Assembly (NCBI GenBank): GCA_026197015.1
Contig: JAPHRB010000120.1
Coordinates: 1 to 19,864 of the forward strand
Source of the DNA: Gammaproteobacteria bacterium
GTDB taxonomy: Bacteria; Pseudomonadota; Gammaproteobacteria; SZUA-229
Length of the DNA stretch: 19,864 bases
Reading direction: 5' to 3'
Within the stretch, counting starts at the first letter, position 1. Each line of letters starts with the position of its first letter. The notes beneath the pieces were generated by a model. It worked only from the letters and a program-made list of their open reading frames with translations, was not told the DNA's origin and searched no databases. Made by a program: the position numbers and the translations under genes. Below are positions 7,639 through 14,799 of the stretch, piece by piece.

Positions 7639-10296
7639 ATGGCCAACATTGAACTGCAATCCATTGAAATCTTGAATGAACATGAATTTAGCCGTCAGCT
7701 AAAATCCAGACCCGATCAAATTCTTAGTTTACTTAAAGAAACCATTCAAACCAGTCATGCAGCATTAAAACAGGCTTTTGAAGCCAATGCCGATACCCTG
7801 GCACTCGTTAATACCCGTGCATCAGTCATCGACAAGTTATTAATTCATGTATTTAATCATTATTTTGCAGATTGCGATCAGGACATCGCGTTAATAGCGG
7901 TAGGCGGTTATGGCCGTGGTGAACTTCACCCGGCTTCTGATATCGATTTAATGCTCTTATTGAAAGATACCGAGAACCCCGCCACCAAAGAAAAACTCGA
8001 ACAGTTTTTAGTGCTGCTCTGGGATAGCAAATTAGATATAGGGCACAGTGTACGCACACTTGAAGAGTGCATAGACGAAGCCACTAAAGATATAACGGTT
8101 GTAACTAACTTAATGGAGTCACGCCTGTTAACTGGTGACCCGCTTTTATTCAATGACATGATGGAGGCCACCGGCCCGGAGCATATCTGGAACAGTAAAG
8201 ACTTCTTTAAAGCCAAACTCGATGAGCAAACTCAACGCCATCGTAAATTTGGTGGTACCGCCTACAACCTGGAACCCAATATCAAAGAAAACCCGGGCGG
8301 CTTGCGCGACCTGCAAATGATCGGCTGGGTTGCAAAACGCCACTTTGGCACACGCATATTAAGAGAACTTGCCGGGCAGCACAATTTCCTGACCCAAAAA
8401 GAGCTGGAAGCACTAATTGAGTGCCAGACCTATTTATGGAAAATTCGTGTGCATTTACATTTTTTGACGGGGAAACATGAAGACCGTATGTTGTTCGATT
8501 TACAGAGACAACTCGCCGCTTCTTTCGGTTATGAGGATGGAGAAAACAATCTGGCCATTGAGCAGTTCATGCAAAAGTACTATCGCATCGTCCTCGAGTT
8601 AGAACGCTTAAACGAACTTTTATTACAGTTATTTCGCCAGGAAATACTCTATACGGATGAGCTGGAAGAGCCAGTTAAAATAAACCGTCGCTTTCATGTT
8701 ATTAACAACTACATTGCTGCCCGTCAGGACAACGCCTTTATTGAGCATCCCAGCTCGTTACTGGAAATATTTTTAATTATGGAGCTGCACCCTGAAATAC
8801 GCGGCGTGCATGCCCAGACAATTCGTTTAATACGGGAACACACCTACCTTATCGATGATAAATTCCGCGCCTCACAGACGGCCAAACAGCTCTTTATAGA
8901 CATTATTACCCAATCGCGCGGTGTCACCCACGAATTACGACGAATGAATCGCTACGGCATACTAGCTGCGTACATACCAGCCTTTGAGCAAATTGTAGGG
9001 CGAATGCAATACGATCTGTTTCATGCCTACACAGTTGATCAGCACACTCTGTTTGTCGTCAGAAATATGCGGCGCTTATCAGTACCCAACTTCGCTCATG
9101 AGCACCCGCTTGCTAGCGGTATTTTTCATCATGTAAAAAAACCAGAACTACTTTATCTGGCGGGTTTATTTCACGATATTGCTAAAGGTCGTGGAGGTAA
9201 CCATGCGAACCTGGGAGCTATTGATGCTGAAGAATTCTGCCTTAACCATGGACAGTCTGCTGAAGATAGTGAGTTTGTTGGCTGGTTAGTTAAAAAACAC
9301 TTATTAATGTCTATGGTTGCACAACGTAAAGATATCAGCGACCCGGAAGTCATTTTTGCTTTTGCAAATGAAATGGGCAGCCTTGCCCATCTGGATAACC
9401 TTTATCTGTTAACCATGTGTGACATACGCGCAACCAACCCAAAGCAATGGAATTCATGGAAAGACAACCTTTTATCAGAGTTATACCATAAAGCGGCAGC
9501 CGCTATTAAAGCAGGCTTGAACAACCCGATTCAAAGAGAAATAGTCTGTCATGAAACACGCACCTCTGCGTCTCGTTTACTTGCAAAACACGGTGTTGTC
9601 TCAGAAGAACTTAACGAGTTATGGATGCCCTTCTCAGATAATTATTTCATTAACCATACCCCCGATGAAATTAACTGGCATAGTTTAATATTGCTTGATA
9701 AAGAGCAGCAATTACCAAAAATTAATACCCGTTTCAACCAACGTGAAGAAGCTGAAATATTTATATATAGCGAAGATGATGGAAAACTCTTTGTGACTAT
9801 TGCTACAACATTAGAACAACTAGGCTTAAATATTGCTGATGCAAAAATTAGCGTTACTAAAGATAATTTTTCCATCAACAGCTTAAAAGTATTAGAAGAA
9901 GACGGTAGCAGCCCGACTGAAGAATACAGAATGACTGAAATCACAGATAAACTTAAGTCAAGCTTAGCTAATAAAGATGATAAAACGGGCAATACAGGTT
10001 ATCACTCCAACAGAACCTATAAACCTTTTTCCGTAGAAACAAAAATAAGCTTTGAGCAGTTAGTCGGTAATGACATCACCGTATTAACCATTATCTCTGG
10101 AGACAGACCCGGTTTATTAGCAAGCATCGCCCAGGCCTTTGTTGAATGTGAAATAGTCATACACCATGCAAAAATTGCCACTGCGGGTGAAAAGGCGTTA
10201 GACAGCTTTTATATTACCGATAAAAATCACAACCCCTTATTAGATGATTCATCAATGGAAAACCTGAAACTAACATTACTCAAACATTTAGACTGA
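7639..10296 (+). CDS. glnD: [Protein-PII] uridylyltransferase / uridylyl-removing enzyme
   Basis: GlnD is the glutamine sensor of nitrogen control: it uridylylates PII proteins at low glutamine and removes UMP at high glutamine. The 885 residues contain the full family architecture. The nucleotidyltransferase motif GGYGRGELHPASDID (89-103) has both catalytic Asp residues (D101, D103). LEPNIKENPGGLRDLQ (211-226) belongs to the GlnD-linker domain. The HD hydrolase domain has H469 and the FHDIAKGRGG motif (H512, D513). Two C-terminal ACT domains follow (about 706-755 and 813-870, the second with DRPGLLASIAQAF). The ATG has no clear ribosome site (only GGA 15 nt upstream), so translation may be weak. 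dapC/dapD do not follow it here. Confidence 0.96.
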   Translation: MANIELQSIEILNEHEFSRQLKSRPDQILSLLKETIQTSHAALKQAFEANADTLALVNTRASVIDKLLIHVFNHYFADCDQDIALIAVGGYGRGELHPASDIDLMLLLKDTENPATKEKLEQFLVLLWDSKLDIGHSVRTLEECIDEATKDITVVTNLMESRLLTGDPLLFNDMMEATGPEHIWNSKDFFKAKLDEQTQRHRKFGGTAYNLEPNIKENPGGLRDLQMIGWVAKRHFGTRILRELAGQHNFLTQKELEALIECQTYLWKIRVHLHFLTGKHEDRMLFDLQRQLAASFGYEDGENNLAIEQFMQKYYRIVLELERLNELLLQLFRQEILYTDELEEPVKINRRFHVINNYIAARQDNAFIEHPSSLLEIFLIMELHPEIRGVHAQTIRLIREHTYLIDDKFRASQTAKQLFIDIITQSRGVTHELRRMNRYGILAAYIPAFEQIVGRMQYDLFHAYTVDQHTLFVVRNMRRLSVPNFAHEHPLASGIFHHVKKPELLYLAGLFHDIAKGRGGNHANLGAIDAEEFCLNHGQSAEDSEFVGWLVKKHLLMSMVAQRKDISDPEVIFAFANEMGSLAHLDNLYLLTMCDIRATNPKQWNSWKDNLLSELYHKAAAAIKAGLNNPIQREIVCHETRTSASRLLAKHGVVSEELNELWMPFSDNYFINHTPDEINWHSLILLDKEQQLPKINTRFNQREEAEIFIYSEDDGKLFVTIATTLEQLGLNIADAKISVTKDNFSINSLKVLEEDGSSPTEEYRMTEITDKLKSSLANKDDKTGNTGYHSNRTYKPFSVETKISFEQLVGNDITVLTIISGDRPGLLASIAQAFVECEIVIHHAKIATAGEKALDSFYITDKNHNPLLDDSSMENLKLTLLKHLD

Positions 10297-10353
10297 TATT
10301 TAACCCCTGTTATTTCAAAATAAAAGCCATTAATACCTGATTTAAGCCTTTAG

Positions 10354-10382
10354 ATTACAGTTTGTTATATATGTACTACAAT
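10354..10382 (+). promoter_or_regulatory. Candidate promoter of the VWA/coiled-coil gene pair
   Basis: ATTACA (10354-10359) and TACAAT (10377-10382) are 17 bp apart in the 173-bp gap after glnD; each is partly consensus. No terminator after glnD is visible in this gap, so read-through from glnD is also possible. Confidence 0.3.
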
Positions 10383-10469
10383 AAAATGAAGGACTTAGGG
10401 GTGCTTGCTTAATTTTTTATTAAGATTATACCCTTTAGTAAGAATAATCATAAAATGTGGGCATAGACT

Positions 10470-11963
10470 GTGCCAGATATAATATTGAATAATAAACTTC
10501 TAATTTCAGCCTGTTTTTTACTTAACATGCTTAATACTCCTGTTTACGCTGAAGACAATCCAGCTCAGGACAAACTTCCGTTAGATACAGTCGTTATCAT
10601 GGATAGCTCCGGCAGCATGAAACAGACAGACCCTAAACAACTAAGAAAACCCGCAGCAAAATTATTTATTTCATTATTAGATAATCAGGACAGATTAAGT
10701 GTGGTTAGCTTTAGCAGCAAAGCCTGGCCAATTACCTACCTGACTCAACTTGAAAGCGACAAACAACTTAACCAGGCATTGCGCGCGACAGATAAAATAT
10801 CTCATAAAGGCATGTACACCAATATACATTCTGCCATTGCCAAGGGTATCGAGTTTTTAAAAGAAAGTGACCAGATCAACAGAGAACCCATCATTATCCT
10901 AATGTCCGATGGGCAAATGGATGTTGGCAATAAAGAACAATCGGCACAACTCAGAAAAAAGATTTTCGAAGACCTGTTACCACAACTCATTGAACACAAT
11001 ATAAAAATATATAGCATTGCATTTACTGAAGCGTCTGATCAGGAGCTTTTACAGGAAGTTGCTGACGCCACTGACGGTCGATACGCACTTGCAGCCAGTG
11101 ACGATGTATTACATAAAGTCTTCAGCAAAATTTTTGAACAAACCAAACAACCGGATATGCTGCCTTTAAATGAGAACAAATTTATAGTTGATGCAAGCAT
11201 TAATGAAATAACCATTATTGCTAACAAGGCATCCGATAACAGCCAGATCTACCTTCAACCACCCACTGGTGAAAAAATAAACTCAACCTTTAAATCTGAA
11301 AAAATAAAATGGTTTGTTTCTACCAGTTTTGACATGATCACAATTAAAAAGCCCGATGAAGGTGAGTGGAAGATTTTATTTAGTGATGATGATAATCGTG
11401 CATATATTGTAACAGATATAAAACTACGAACCCGATTCGAATTCAATCAGGACAGCTATCAACCCGAAATAATTATTAAATCCTGGTTTCTGCAAAATGA
11501 AGAAACTGAAGCTAGCCAGGCATTATTAAACAATATGCAGGTGACACTTGAAATTGAACACCCAGATGGCACTATTGAAACATTCCCTGTTGAAGCCGCT
11601 AATGAAGACGGCGAATTTATCATTCAATATAAACCACTGTCAGACGGTGTGTATGGAGCATCAATAATTGCGCTATCACGCACCTTTCAAAGGCAGCAGA
11701 CTTTCTCTTTTAAAAACAGCATGCCAACAACACCCGAAATAACAGAAGAGCCGGTAAAAGAGCCTGAAATAGAGGAGCCACCTGTTGTCGAACCTGAGCC
11801 TGTTCCAGTAGATGATGAAGAAGCTGAAGATACGACTAAAATGTTAATTTACTTTGGCATATTTAATGTCGTGCTTATTTTCATTGGAATAAATGGCTTT
11901 TTAATATATCGCCACTTCAAATCAAACAAAACAAGCTCTACTAACAGCAGTGAAGAAGAATAG
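10470..11963 (+). CDS. Secreted, membrane-anchored von Willebrand factor A domain protein
   Basis: I do not recognise a named gene. Seen: a short signal peptide (residues 8-27, likely cut after PVYA), then a VWA domain (about 38-225) with a complete metal-ion-dependent adhesion site: D45, S47 and S49 in DSSGSM, T117, and D147 in LMSDGQ. Residues 230-415 look beta-rich and may hold one or two Ig-like folds, ending in a conserved-looking SDGVYGASI stretch. A Pro/Glu-rich linker (420-455) leads to one membrane segment (about 458-480) and a short Lys/Ser/Glu tail. The topology is a large periplasmic part with a small cytoplasmic tail. The start is GTG at 10470 with a poor ribosome site; a TTG at 10485 is possible. 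The next gene starts 9 bp later, so the two are probably one operon. Confidence 0.85.
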   Translation: MPDIILNNKLLISACFLLNMLNTPVYAEDNPAQDKLPLDTVVIMDSSGSMKQTDPKQLRKPAAKLFISLLDNQDRLSVVSFSSKAWPITYLTQLESDKQLNQALRATDKISHKGMYTNIHSAIAKGIEFLKESDQINREPIIILMSDGQMDVGNKEQSAQLRKKIFEDLLPQLIEHNIKIYSIAFTEASDQELLQEVADATDGRYALAASDDVLHKVFSKIFEQTKQPDMLPLNENKFIVDASINEITIIANKASDNSQIYLQPPTGEKINSTFKSEKIKWFVSTSFDMITIKKPDEGEWKILFSDDDNRAYIVTDIKLRTRFEFNQDSYQPEIIIKSWFLQNEETEASQALLNNMQVTLEIEHPDGTIETFPVEAANEDGEFIIQYKPLSDGVYGASIIALSRTFQRQQTFSFKNSMPTTPEITEEPVKEPEIEEPPVVEPEPVPVDDEEAEDTTKMLIYFGIFNVVLIFIGINGFLIYRHFKSNKTSSTNSSEEE

Positions 11964-11972
11964 ATTAACAAT

Positions 11973-13205
11973 ATGCAAATTTCATTAATATACGTATTAA
12001 TTATGGTCGAAGCACTACTTGTGCTTTTGGGCATCAGTGTAACTTTAGCAATTATTCTTTTACGAAAACCTAAATCAACTGACACCACCAATGAGCTATC
12101 AAACGGAAAAGTTGAAGAAGAATTAGATGCAACGGGACCTGGCAATAGCTACATAGACTTTCTTGAAAAAGCTATGTTGCGAAATGAAACTAAAACAAAG
12201 CAACAGGAGGCAATAGAAAACGAGCCATCAGATTCTGATGGGACTGAAGAAGCTGATAAGAATACATCACCCGCGCCTAATGAAGCCCAAAGCAGTTTAC
12301 TTCATGCACGTGAGCAATTTCTACTTATGGAAAAAGCAGCTGCAGAAAAAACCGAACACGAGATACATTTCTGGGACAGCATTTACGATGGCATGACCCA
12401 TCTTCTTGAGCAATTTTCAAGCACAAACACAATTCAGTCTTCATCTGAAAACAGTACGCCCGCTGAACAAAGCAAAGAAAAAGTATTTTATATTGAAACT
12501 CAGGGTAAAAAAATAGATGGTGAAGTTAATAAATTAAAGGACATAATATACGAGCAGGAAAACGCATTAAGTAGTATGAAAAAGTCACTAGAAGGTGATG
12601 AAGCTGAAAACCCCGAATTCCTGGACACACTAAAAGAACAGCTGGCAGCCCTTGAAAGGCAGTTAAACGACTCAAAAATGTGCATGGATGTACTGGAAAT
12701 GGAAAACACCCGACTTCAGGAGGAAGTTAATAATATCGATAGTCGCCATGAATCATTATTCGCAGACGACGAAAATTCTAACGCTGAAGACAATGACTCA
12801 TTCATTGATCTGGATCAGATGAAGGAAGTAGTAGAACAACAGGAAAGCAGAATACAAAATTTAATTGATACTATTGAAGGACTGGAAATTGATGCAGCAC
12901 AGGCAGAAAAACTGAAAGAGACAATCGGTGACTTTGCACGAACATCTAAAGAAATGATGGGCTGTATATCAATTCTTGAAGAAGAAAACGAACGACTTAG
13001 CGCCTCTACCAATGAAACTGAAAGTAACGACGCAGGGGAAGCAGCTGACAACCTTGAAATAGATGGTCTGAAGAGCACCATTAGTCAACTTGAAGAAGAG
13101 GTTATCAAAAAAGATGTCGCGTTTGCTAAACTGCAGGATGAATTTAGCTCAATGGAAACGGAGTACCTTTCCATGTATGAATCAGTGCATGGCGATAATT
13201 CGTAA
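11973..13205 (+). CDS. Membrane-anchored acidic coiled-coil protein of unknown function
   Basis: Not recognised as a named family. The 410-residue protein starts with one membrane segment (about 5-30) followed by RKPK, so by the positive-inside rule the long remainder should be cytoplasmic. A short block YIDFLEKAMLRNE (60-72) and a helical block with HAREQFLLMEKAAAEKTEHE (111-130) precede four stretches of heptad-like coiled coil (about 167-205, 215-255, 280-345, 362-400), several with the related phrase MxxLExEN or ILEEENERL. Asp/Glu/Ser-rich linkers separate them and the protein is strongly acidic. It lies 9 bp after the VWA gene with a GAAGAA-type ribosome site. A scaffold or adaptor role with the VWA protein is inferred from position and topology only. 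Confidence 0.8.
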   Translation: MQISLIYVLIMVEALLVLLGISVTLAIILLRKPKSTDTTNELSNGKVEEELDATGPGNSYIDFLEKAMLRNETKTKQQEAIENEPSDSDGTEEADKNTSPAPNEAQSSLLHAREQFLLMEKAAAEKTEHEIHFWDSIYDGMTHLLEQFSSTNTIQSSSENSTPAEQSKEKVFYIETQGKKIDGEVNKLKDIIYEQENALSSMKKSLEGDEAENPEFLDTLKEQLAALERQLNDSKMCMDVLEMENTRLQEEVNNIDSRHESLFADDENSNAEDNDSFIDLDQMKEVVEQQESRIQNLIDTIEGLEIDAAQAEKLKETIGDFARTSKEMMGCISILEEENERLSASTNETESNDAGEAADNLEIDGLKSTISQLEEEVIKKDVAFAKLQDEFSSMETEYLSMYESVHGDNS

Positions 13206-13253
13206 TAAAACTTTTGGTGGCATCAATGAGAGATTCGTTTCATAGACAAGGCA

Positions 13254-13276
13254 TTAAGAGGCATACAGCCTCTTAA
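13254..13276. terminator. Hairpin downstream of the coiled-coil gene
   Basis: A perfect 9-bp stem TTAAGAGGC / GCCTCTTAA with a 5-nt loop lies 48 bp past the stop of the coiled-coil gene. It is followed by AATAAAG on the plus strand and lacks a T-run in either direction, so it may be a weak or Rho-assisted terminator or mRNA end stabiliser. Confidence 0.5.
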
Positions 13277-13300
13277 ATAAAGTTAACGCCCCTTAAACGA

Positions 13301-13327
13301 CAACAGCCGGGCATTGCCCGGCTGTTG
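13301..13327. terminator. Strong hairpin between convergent genes, likely end of rpsF-rpsR-rplI
   Basis: A perfect 12-bp GC-rich stem (CAACAGCCGGGC / GCCCGGCTGTTG) with a 3-nt loop lies 31 bp past the rplI stop. On the minus strand it is followed by TCGTTTAAGG, a short T-stretch only. It sits between convergent operons and could act on both strands. Confidence 0.65.
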
Positions 13328-13357
13328 ATAACATTTTGATGATGCTAAGCTTATAAC

Positions 13358-13807
13358 TTATTCTTCACCAATAATTGTTAGTTTGATTACTGCATTTACA
13401 TCAGAATGTAAATGTAGATCAATTTCGTAGTCGCCAGCCGAACGAATTGGGCCCATTGGAAGACGAACTGATTTCTTCTCAATATCAACACCAGCAGCCA
13501 CGATTGCTTCAGCAATGTCCGCATTACCAACAGAACCGAACAACTTACCTTCAGAACCTGATTTAGACGTGATGCTAATAGACATCTCATCAAGCTTAAC
13601 TTTAAGTGTTGTTGCAGCAGCTAGTGTTTCAGCTTCTTTAGCTTCAAGCTCAGCGCGACGCTCTTCTAATTCTTTAACGTTTGCTTCGTTTGCAACTTTA
13701 GCTTTACCAAATGGTAATAAGAAGTTACGTGCAAAACCATTTTTCACATTTACTACATCACCCAGCTTACCCAGGCGATCAACTTTTTCTAATAGAATAA
13801 TTTCCAT
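13358..13807 (-). CDS. rplI: 50S ribosomal protein L9
   Basis: L9 binds 23S rRNA near the L1 stalk and helps reading-frame maintenance. The 149-residue length is standard. It starts MEIILLEKVDRLGKLGDVV and has the NFLLPFGKA signature, then the long connecting helix (about 40-75) and the C-terminal domain with SEGKLFGSV. A TGAGGAT ribosome site precedes the ATG. It is last in the rpsF-rpsR-rplI unit, 20 bp after rpsR. Confidence 0.97.
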   Translation of the reverse strand: MEIILLEKVDRLGKLGDVVNVKNGFARNFLLPFGKAKVANEANVKELEERRAELEAKEAETLAAATTLKVKLDEMSISITSKSGSEGKLFGSVGNADIAEAIVAAGVDIEKKSVRLPMGPIRSAGDYEIDLHLHSDVNAVIKLTIIGEE

Positions 13808-13827
13808 TATTTAATCCTCAGTGGGTT

Positions 13828-14049
13828 TTAGTGCTGGTCAGTGTAAGGAAGCAATGCAAGAAAGCGCGCACGCTTAACTGCAGTTGTTACCTGACGCTGG
13901 TATTTAGCTTTAGTACCGGTGATACGTGCTGGAACGATTTTACCTGTTTCACCAACAAAATTTTTCAGTAAGTTAAGATCTTTGTAGTCACACTGTGTAA
14001 TGCCTTCAGCAGTGAAACGACAGAATTTTTTACGACGAAAATATGCCAT
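13828..14049 (-). CDS. rpsR: 30S ribosomal protein S18
   Basis: S18 forms a heterodimer with S6 on the platform of the small subunit. At 73 residues it is near the usual 75 and shows MAYFRRKKFCRF, DYKDLNLLKNFV, KIVPARITGTKAKYQRQ and VKRARFLALLPYTDQH. A strong GAGAGGAT ribosome site is present. It lies 16 bp after rpsF. Confidence 0.97.
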   Translation of the reverse strand: MAYFRRKKFCRFTAEGITQCDYKDLNLLKNFVGETGKIVPARITGTKAKYQRQVTTAVKRARFLALLPYTDQH

Positions 14050-14065
14050 TTTAATATCCTCTCAA

Positions 14066-14497
14066 TTATTCAGCAGAAGCGTCTGCTTCAGGAGCAGCTT
14101 CTTCAGTGGTTGCAGGTGCTTCAGCAGTTGACTCGCCTTTATCTTCACGAGGACTACGGCTATCAGACTTTTTGCTCTCTTCTTCTTTCATTAGAGGAGA
14201 TTGCTCAGTAATAGCTTCTTTGCACTTGATTACCATATTACGCAGAACTGCATCGTTAAAACGGAAGCCAGATTCTAGCTCAGCCATCTCTTCGTTACCG
14301 CACTCTACATTCATGAGTACATAATGGGCTTTATGGATTTTATTGATTGAATAAGCCAGTTGACGACGGCCCCAATCTTCCAGGCGGTGAATTTTTCCAC
14401 CATTAGACTCAATAATGCCTTTGTAGCGTTCTATCATCGCTGGCACTTGCTCGCTTTGGTCAGGGTGGACCAAAAACACTATTTCGTAATGACGCAT
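14066..14497 (-). CDS. rpsF: 30S ribosomal protein S6 with acidic tail
   Basis: S6 pairs with S18. From the ATG at 14495-14497 the protein is 143 residues, beginning MRHYEIVFLVHPDQSEQV and carrying GKIHRLEDWGRRQLAYSINK and AHYVLMNVE. The C-terminal 45 residues are a disordered, Ser/Lys then Ala/Glu-rich tail. The frame is open 18 codons upstream to 14551, but GGGAGC lies 5-10 nt before the inner ATG and homology starts there, so I use the shorter form. It is first in rpsF-rpsR-rplI, with its own promoter at 14591-14619. Confidence 0.96.
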   Translation of the reverse strand: MRHYEIVFLVHPDQSEQVPAMIERYKGIIESNGGKIHRLEDWGRRQLAYSINKIHKAHYVLMNVECGNEEMAELESGFRFNDAVLRNMVIKCKEAITEQSPLMKEEESKKSDSRSPREDKGESTAEAPATTEEAAPEADASAE

Positions 14498-14584
14498 TGT
14501 ATGCTCCCTACGGTTAATGCCCTCTGTACAGCTTCGCTGCCAGTAGAACAAGGAGTTAAAAAAATCTAAGCCACATGACTCAGG
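14498..14584 (-). promoter_or_regulatory. rpsF mRNA leader, candidate S6:S18-binding motif
   Basis: Downstream of the predicted start the roughly 87-nt leader contains a small hairpin with stem CAGC/GCTG and then GGGCATTAACCGTAGGGAGC just before the rpsF ATG. Many bacteria have an S6:S18-binding mRNA structure at this place with a conserved CCG beside a stem close to the ribosome site. A CCG next to the GGGAGC ribosome site is present, but I cannot confirm the consensus fold. Confidence 0.35.
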
Positions 14585-14590
14585 CGCGCG

Positions 14591-14619
14591 ATTATACGGG
14601 GATTTAACGAATACTACAA
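14591..14619 (-). promoter_or_regulatory. rpsF promoter with GC-rich discriminator
   Basis: On the minus strand TTGTAG (14614-14619) and a perfect TATAAT (14591-14596) are 17 bp apart, followed by CGCGCGCC. The predicted start is near 14584. The layout matches the rpsB promoter at 6593-6621. Confidence 0.8.
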
Positions 14620-14681
14620 GCTTGTATTGAGGCTAAAACAATCTACCATCACCAATACAATCAAGTTACACCACCAGCTCT

Positions 14682-14790
14682 GTACACTGTTCTGGAACAT
14701 CTCCCTTGGGGAAAGCTCTCTGCTTTTTGAGCTCTGTCCCCTTATTGATGCCATCAAGAGTTTTACGGAGTCGATAACCTACACTGTCAG
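14682..14790. repeat. Partial copy of the palindromic repeat (left arm plus part of the core)
   Basis: This 109-bp stretch aligns base by base with 15836-15944. Shared blocks include CATCTCCCT, GGGGAAAG, CTGTCCCCT, the almost unbroken GATGCCATCAAGAGTTTTAC (14748-14767), GGAG and CACTGTCAG. It is in the same orientation as the second copy and stops just after CACTGTCAG, 10 bp before the stop codon of the lipoprotein gene; the right inverted arm is missing. The repeat carries its own internal imperfect hairpin (GGGGAAAG...CTGTCCCC). Confidence 0.85.
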
Positions 14791-14799
14791 TTACGACTA

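Noticed and set aside
13396..13593. Second minus-strand frame within rplI
   Set aside because: It is a different frame wholly inside rplI, which is clearly the real gene.
14498..14551. N-terminal extension of rpsF by 18 codons
   Set aside because: S6 homology starts at the inner ATG, which has GGGAGC upstream; the extension overlaps the presumed leader.
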